Below, in pieces: positions 60,087 through 64,000 of a stretch of 64,000 nucleotides of DNA (positions are counted from its first letter, which is position 1; each line of letters starts with the position of its first letter). The position numbers were made by a program, and so were the translations under genes. The stretch is taken from positions 1 through 64,000 of the forward strand of contig NZ_CP090004.1 of the NCBI RefSeq assembly GCF_021390175.1, written 5' to 3'. The DNA comes from Flagellimonas sp. HMM57 (lineage in GTDB: Bacteria > Bacteroidota > Bacteroidia > Flavobacteriales > Flavobacteriaceae). The notes beneath the pieces were generated by a model that was given only the letters and a program-made list of their open reading frames with translations, searched no databases and was not told the DNA's origin.

Positions 60087-60701
60087 ATGAGAAAAATAGT
60101 ATTCATAATAGTGGGGCTATTGCTTTACACGAATTGTATCAGAAATGATAAAAAGAATAGTCTGGAACAAGTAGAACCGAAAACCGTTGTTGATACCAAA
60201 ACTGCAATGGACAAGAAGAAACCTATAGCTATCGTTGAATCCAAACAAAAGCAGAATAGTCTGATAGATTCATTAATGGTTCTTGATGAGAATAGGACCT
60301 TTCAAGAATATAAGAGAAATATAAAATTGTTTTTTGAATCCGATTTGAAAAAAGACAATTTTAGTCATAAAAGTATAGAAGGAATTATTCCAATAAGTTC
60401 AGAGGAATACTTTTATTATTATTCTTTTAGTTACCCTGATAAGGATATAAAAAAGTTTGATTATATAGATGGGTTGATTGTTCGCAATGCTTTAATGGAT
60501 AAAGGAAACGTTTTGAAACTATACTCAAACATGGCTGAATTTGTTGATGGAGAGTATGCGGATAATTTTTTTTGAGAAATGGAAGATGTGGTTCAATATA
60601 ACTCCAAAAAGTTTTGTGGCGAAATCTATAAATCATTGACAACTAGAAGCAAAGAACCATTGGTGGACATTTATGATGAATATTGTAAATCAGTAAACTA
60701 A
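60087..60701 (+). pseudogene. Third immunity-like lipoprotein gene, interrupted by TGA
   Basis: Signal and lipobox MRKIVFIIVGLLLYTNC, a low-complexity linker rich in Lys and Val, then MVLDENRTFQEYKRNIKLFFESDLKK and a domain with ISSEEYFYYYSFSYP. A TGA at 60573-60575 stops the frame after DNFF. The same frame continues EMEDVVQYNSKKFCGEIYKS and 21 more residues to 60701, in a credible protein-like composition. The neighbouring decayed Rhs fragment suggests that it was the immunity gene of a lost toxin tip. Family not recognised. Confidence 0.6.
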
Positions 60702-60715
60702 AAAGTAAAAGAACA

Positions 60716-60741
60716 GAACCACTCTTCGGTGCGGTTTTTTT
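60716..60741 (+). terminator. Probable intrinsic terminator
   Basis: AACCAC-TCTTCG-GTGCGGTT followed by TTTTTT; the stem has a small bulge. Confidence 0.5.
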
Positions 60742-60745
60742 ATGC

Positions 60746-60871
60746 CGCTATCTAGATGCCAACTACAATGGTGGTATTACCACCGTTGAAATTATTGAGG
60801 AGAGCAACTACTACCCTTTTGGACTTTGTAAATCTTCAACTAAAAATGGACCGGATCTAGTTAAAAGTTAA
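60746..60871 (+). pseudogene. Orphan fragment of an Rhs core
   Basis: Reads RYLDANYNGGITTVEIIEES then NYYPFGL, matching DADNNGSIDASNEITKETNYYPFGL of the intact Rhs protein (around 56930). About 40 codons remain, and a stop follows at 60869. Confidence 0.75.
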
Positions 60872-60901
60872 GTGGCGGTTTTGTTATCTTCAATTTGATG
60901 A

Positions 60902-60927
60902 AGCCTTACCCTTTTTTAGGTAAGGCT
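60902..60927. terminator. Stem-loop (bidirectional terminator-like)
   Basis: AGCCTTACC and its perfect complement around CTTTTTTA, at the end of the Rhs island. T- or A-runs are weak on both sides. Confidence 0.5.
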
Positions 60928-60929
60928 AC

Positions 60930-61476
60930 CAATGGTTGTAGTTAACATTCACTTACTGATCTTTGTACTGTTTTTTTTCAAAACATCTCTTTTGGAACTG
61001 TTTACACTTAATAACAGCAATAATAGGTTCATAACAAGGAGCAAAGAAAAAATCCCAAAGAAAGTGCCCATAGTGTTTTTTTATTTAATTTTTCTATGCA
61101 CCAAAAATCAATTCTTCGCACCGATTATTCTACAATAAGTGCCGAGGCCAATTAAAAACGGGACGAAAAAGGAATTAAATGTGATTATGAAAACTAGAAG
61201 TGCGGAAAAAACTTTGTTAACATCTTTCATAAACTTGTTTTTCCCAGATAGGTTACATCAACTTTTAAAACGTTTTATTATTGGTGGAAAAAGAGGTTGC
61301 CGGTGCGCGGGTTTTCCACTAATAATAAAATGATAGATTAAGCGACGATTGAGCGTCACGCAAAGGTTTTTGCGATAAGTTTTCATGAAAAACATTTAAG
61401 TATTCAGCTATATCTTACTCTTAAAGGGGTTGTAAAATATAACATCGTAATTGCGTATTGTTCTCCTTCCCAATAT
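60930..61476. other. Region without a recognisable gene
   Basis: About 550 bases between the Rhs remnants and the integrase. Frames of 60-68 codons on the + strand (60932, 61139) have low-complexity or unlikely composition, and I do not annotate them. Confidence 0.5.
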
Positions 61477-62676
61477 TTATAAATGCTGCTCCAATCGCTG
61501 CATATCCTCACTTACCTTTCTTTCAAGTACCCTTGCATAAATCTGGGTGGTCGTTATCTTGGAATGCCCCAATAGCTTTGAAACAGTTTCTATGGGTACC
61601 CCATTGCTCAAGGTTACCGTGGTTGCAAAGGTATGCCTAGCTATATGGAAAGTGAGGTTCTTGTTGATATGGCACACATCGGCTATCTCCTTTAAATATG
61701 AATTCAATTTCTGATTTGAGATAGATGGAAAAATTCTCTTGGTCGCAAAAGTATTGGGATGGTCTTCATAACCGTTTATGATTTCCCGTGCTTTTGGAAG
61801 CAAAGGAATCCTAACGGGTATGCTCGTTTTTTGTCTATATGAGCTTATCCATTTTTTACCGTCTATCCCAATACAGATATTATCCGTTGTAAGGTTCATG
61901 ACATCCCCATAGGACAATCCTGTATAGCAACTGAACACAAATAAATCCTTAATGAGCTGTAACCTTTCGATAGTAAACTCCTTCTGTTCGATGGTCTGTA
62001 GCTCACCCAATGTAAGATATGCCCTTTCCTTTCGGATATACTTTGCCTTGAACTTTATAAACGGGTCTTTGTCCAGCCATTCCATCTTATGGGCTAGGTT
62101 TACAAGCTTTCTAAACCTTTCTATGTGTTTCATGACGGTATTGTTCCCCATATCCTTTTGATGGCGTAAAAAACGCTCAAAATCTATGATAAACTTATAA
62201 TTGAGTTCGGAAAGGTACATATCCGTTGTTTTGTGTTTTTGCTTCAAAAAAAGAAATATATACTTATGGGTGGTGAAATAGTTCTTCTGTGTCCCCCAAC
62301 GCAATGTCTCTTTCATATGTTCATTGTGGTATTCGATAATATCGGTAATGGCATACCTGTTTTCTCCGTTACCCAAAAAATGTGTCTTGACCAATTGAGG
62401 AGAAACCAATTTATTTCCGTTCCTTAACTTTTGGTAGCATTCAAAAAGTCTGGAATGTACTCCATCAAGATAGTTGTTCATTGATTTAGGTTCACTGCCT
62501 AAACCTTTTAATCTGTTTTTAGAAGCGTCCCAATCTGAAATGGTCACTTTTCTTTTAAGGGAAATCTCGGCGCGTCTACCGTCTACGGTAACACGTGCAT
62601 AAAGCGGGGCTTTGCTGTCCTTTTTGTTGGCTAGTTTCAGCCAAAAGAGAACACTGAATGTGTGAATAGTCTGCAT
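61477..62676 (-). CDS. Tyrosine integrase of element B (IntDOT-like)
   Basis: About 399 aa from the ATG at 62676 (MQTIHTFSVLFWLKLANKK); a longer reading from 62718 adds 14 unlikely residues. Domains: arm-binding (SKAPLYARVTVDGRRAEISLKR), core-binding, and catalytic with CYTGLSYGDV, FHIARHTFAT and LGHSKITTTQIYARV (Tyr nucleophile). As in element A the first catalytic Arg is Ser. It is clearly homologous to 42164-43441 along the whole length. It lies about 205 bases from the tRNA-Pro end, which is its likely target. Confidence 0.88.
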   Translation of the reverse strand: MQTIHTFSVLFWLKLANKKDSKAPLYARVTVDGRRAEISLKRKVTISDWDASKNRLKGLGSEPKSMNNYLDGVHSRLFECYQKLRNGNKLVSPQLVKTHFLGNGENRYAITDIIEYHNEHMKETLRWGTQKNYFTTHKYIFLFLKQKHKTTDMYLSELNYKFIIDFERFLRHQKDMGNNTVMKHIERFRKLVNLAHKMEWLDKDPFIKFKAKYIRKERAYLTLGELQTIEQKEFTIERLQLIKDLFVFSCYTGLSYGDVMNLTTDNICIGIDGKKWISSYRQKTSIPVRIPLLPKAREIINGYEDHPNTFATKRIFPSISNQKLNSYLKEIADVCHINKNLTFHIARHTFATTVTLSNGVPIETVSKLLGHSKITTTQIYARVLERKVSEDMQRLEQHL

Positions 62677-62758
62677 ACTTCCATTTTTAAAAATTAAACA
62701 TTTCAAAACGAAAGTCAAATCAAAGAAGCTCGGTTACCATTTTGAACCATTTCAGAAC

Positions 62759-62784
62759 AAGGTAACCGAATAGGTAACTTATTT
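62759..62784. repeat. Arm-type repeat, element B right end
   Basis: AGGTAACCGAATAGGTAAC then TTATTT, one base different from 43716-43740. Confidence 0.65.
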
Positions 62785-62825
62785 TACCATATCAATTCAA
62801 ATTAAATGATTGCCCTAAAACGACA

Positions 62826-62859
62826 AAAACTTGATAATCATACGATTACCAAGTTTTTG
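62826..62859 (-). terminator. tRNA terminator-like hairpin with conserved loop
   Basis: AAAAACTTG / CAAGTTTTT stem around TAATCATACGATTA. It lies just downstream of tRNA-Pro on its strand and is followed by TTTTTGTCG, so it should end the tRNA transcript. The loop is the same as at 43589. Confidence 0.7.
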
Positions 62860-62881
62860 TTACTATTTGATTTCATAAAAA

Positions 62882-62895
62882 GTCGGGGTGGCAGG
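62882..62895. repeat. att site 3 (genuine tRNA-Pro 3' end)
   Basis: GTCGGGGTGGCAGG, the tRNA acceptor/T-arm 3' end, on the strand opposite to the gene. Right boundary of element B. Confidence 0.85.
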
Positions 62896-62957
62896 ATTCG
62901 AACCTGCGACCTCCGCGTCCCAAACGCGGCGCGATAACCGGGCTACGCTACACCCCG
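62883..62957 (-). tRNA. tRNA-Pro (anticodon TGG)
   Basis: 75 bases. Acceptor stem CGGGGTG/CACCCCG with discriminator A, anticodon loop TTTGGGA flanked by CCGCG/CGCGG, T-arm GCAGGTTCGAATCCTGC. No encoded CCA, as usual in this phylum. Its 3' end is the integration target of elements A and B, and the gene is intact after integration. Confidence 0.95.
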
Positions 62958-62985
62958 AGAAGGTTATCAATTGCAAAAAAAATAG

Positions 62986-63069
62986 CGGAGAGAATGGGAC
63001 TCGAACCCATGCGACACTTACGCGTCGACAGATTAGCAATCTGCTCCGTTACCACTCCGGCACCTCTCC
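62986..63069 (-). tRNA. tRNA-Ser (anticodon GCT)
   Basis: About 84 bases with acceptor GGAGAGG pairing TCTCTCC, discriminator G, anticodon loop containing TTGCTAA and a long variable arm. It lies 28 bases upstream of tRNA-Pro on the same strand, so the two may be cotranscribed. Confidence 0.92.
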
Positions 63070-63179
63070 TATTATTTTTATGAACATGCACTGTAAAAAT
63101 GCGGATGCAAATGTACCTTTTCATCCGTAACATCGCAACTATTTTTTTACTTTTTTAAGTAAATTTATCTAAGTAGTTA

Positions 63180-64000
63180 TCAATCTGGATACTCTACTCT
63201 AAGATGATAAATGTTGGTCAGCTTATGCTTCAATACTTTCTTCACCATTTCAATCTCTTTTAGAGTAATGTTAGCGTTTAAAAACTGATTTGCCTTCATT
63301 TGCCCGCTTACAATCTTTTCCACAAATTCATCTATCATTGTAAAAGTGGGGTTCTTCAAACTTTTAGAAGCAGCTTCAACCGCATCTGACATCATTAATA
63401 TTGCTGTTTCCTTGGAAAAAGGTATCGGCCCCGGATATCTAAAATCTTTTTCGTCTACATTTTCCTCTAATTCCTGTTGTTTTTTAAAGAAGTAAAAAAC
63501 TAAAGAAGTTCCATGATGTGTACGTAAAAAATCGATTATCCTATCTGGGAGATTGTTTTTTCGAGCTATTTCAATACCCTCGATAACATGGTCTATGATT
63601 ATCTTGGCACTCTCTCTTGGCGGCAATTCATCATGCGGATTAACGTTAGTGATTTGGTTCTCTGTAAAAAAAGTGGGCTTATTCATTTTTCCTATGTCAT
63701 GGTACAAAGCTCCTACCCTAACCAGCATGGCATTGGCCCCTATCTCATTGGCAGCTGCTTCTGCAAGATTGGCTACTTGCAATGAATGATGAAATGTGCC
63801 TGGAGCCTTATCCGAAAGTTCTTTTAACAATTTGGAATTTGTGTCTGAAAGCTCCAACAGCGAAACATCAGAAATAAGTCCAAATATCTTTTCATAGATA
63901 TAAATCAGTGGTTGGGCAAATAATGTCAAAAGTCCGTTCAACACAAAAATACCGAATAACACCCATTCAATATTCTCAAGATTTCCTTCATGAATTGCAT
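63180..64000 (-). CDS. 7TM-HD family phosphohydrolase, partial (3' part)
   Basis: The frame is open to the right edge of the window, reading AIHEGNLENIEWVLFGIFVLNG at the edge, so the 5' part is missing. A final membrane segment (GIFVLNGLLTLFAQPLIYIYEKIFG) is followed by the HD domain: HHSLQVANLAEAAA, ALYHDIGKMNKPTFFTENQ and HH at DFLRTHHGTS. Relatives (PgpH-type) hydrolyse cyclic di-AMP in the cytoplasm with a divalent metal. All visible HD ligands are intact. It ends near 63180 with no hairpin seen. Confidence 0.9.
   Translation of the reverse strand, partial: AIHEGNLENIEWVLFGIFVLNGLLTLFAQPLIYIYEKIFGLISDVSLLELSDTNSKLLKELSDKAPGTFHHSLQVANLAEAAANEIGANAMLVRVGALYHDIGKMNKPTFFTENQITNVNPHDELPPRESAKIIIDHVIEGIEIARKNNLPDRIIDFLRTHHGTSLVFYFFKKQQELEENVDEKDFRYPGPIPFSKETAILMMSDAVEAASKSLKNPTFTMIDEFVEKIVSGQMKANQFLNANITLKEIEMVKKVLKHKLTNIYHLRVEYPD

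Larger units (their letters stand above)
43643..62895. mobile_element. Integrative element B at tRNA-Pro
   Basis: About 19.2 kb between the att at 43643 and the tRNA-Pro 3' end. The integrase (61477-62676) is at the right end. Its arm-type repeats GGTAACCGAATnGGTAAC lie 73 bases inside the left att (43716) and 123 bases inside the right att (62759). Cargo: a fibronectin-III lipoprotein cassette, mobilisation module copy B, Rhs toxin genes and decayed toxin/immunity modules. No conjugation genes. Confidence 0.78.

Noticed and set aside
59810..60575. TGA recoding (selenocysteine or alternative code) to explain two in-frame TGAs
   Set aside because: TGA is a normal stop throughout the window, no SECIS-like structure was seen, and a TAA interrupts the neighbouring module in the same way; decay is simpler.
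61139..61333. 64-codon + strand frame before the integrase
   Set aside because: Composition is not protein-like beyond the first 20 residues, with no start context, family or neighbour logic.
28951..62895. A prophage or self-transmissible ICE
   Set aside because: No capsid, tail, terminase, T4SS or relaxase genes are present; only integrases and BfmA-like genes.

Overview
The window looks like a chromosomal stretch of a marine-type member of the Flavobacteriaceae (Bacteroidota). The protein families point there: a DUF6443-type Rhs gene pair, a BfmA/BtgA-like mobilisation protein, IntDOT-like integrases, a 7TM-HD phosphohydrolase and a PhoX-type phosphatase. The DNA is AT-rich. Shine-Dalgarno sites are absent or weak, and several promoters carry a TAnnTTTG-like -7 element. 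No species is claimed.

Layout. (1) 14-11516 is backbone-like. A divergent locus around a palindrome at 1192-1214 holds merC-folE on one side and, on the other, a LolD/LolE-like ABC pair with a His-rich loop, two tandem secreted CxxC paralogues, a Fur/Zur-type repressor and a PhoX-type phosphatase; I read it as a zinc- or metal-responsive locus. A gamma-glutamyltransferase, an NlpC/P60 lipoprotein and a LytS-type sensor kinase follow. (2) 11768-28733 is a sedentary chromosomal integron. A frameshifted tyrosine-recombinase relic is followed by about 20 genes, all on the + strand, punctuated by 14 attC-like imperfect palindromes. Cargo is accessory: methyltransferase, SUKH/SMI1, GH25 lysozyme, flavin-binding protein, DUF5694, and multigene cassettes that bring their own Crp/Fnr, TetR or AraC regulator together with its operator.

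(3) 28951-62895 holds two integrative elements in tandem at the 3' end of a tRNA-Pro gene. Three copies of the 13-base tRNA end (28951, 43643, 62882) delimit them, and a relic of a third integrase lies left of the first copy. Element A (about 14.7 kb) has an integrase, a mobilisation module, inverted integron-type cassettes and a complete bacteriocin-like system: three double-glycine precursor peptides, a C39-peptidase ABC exporter, an HlyD adaptor, a dedicated ABC-2 transporter, an HTH regulator and duplicated operators. Element B (about 19.2 kb) has a related integrase, a second copy of the mobilisation module, a fibronectin-III lipoprotein and a two-gene Rhs system. The second Rhs protein ends in a LytM/M23 peptidase; an immunity-like lipoprotein follows, and then a trail of decayed alternative toxin and immunity modules.

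(4) 62883-64000 returns to backbone: tRNA-Pro(TGG), tRNA-Ser(GCT) and the 3' part of a 7TM-HD phosphohydrolase gene.

The items most worth following up are the integron with its dead integrase and regulator-operator cassettes, the three-peptide bacteriocin-like locus with a terminator built over the transporter start codon, and the precisely bounded tandem islands.
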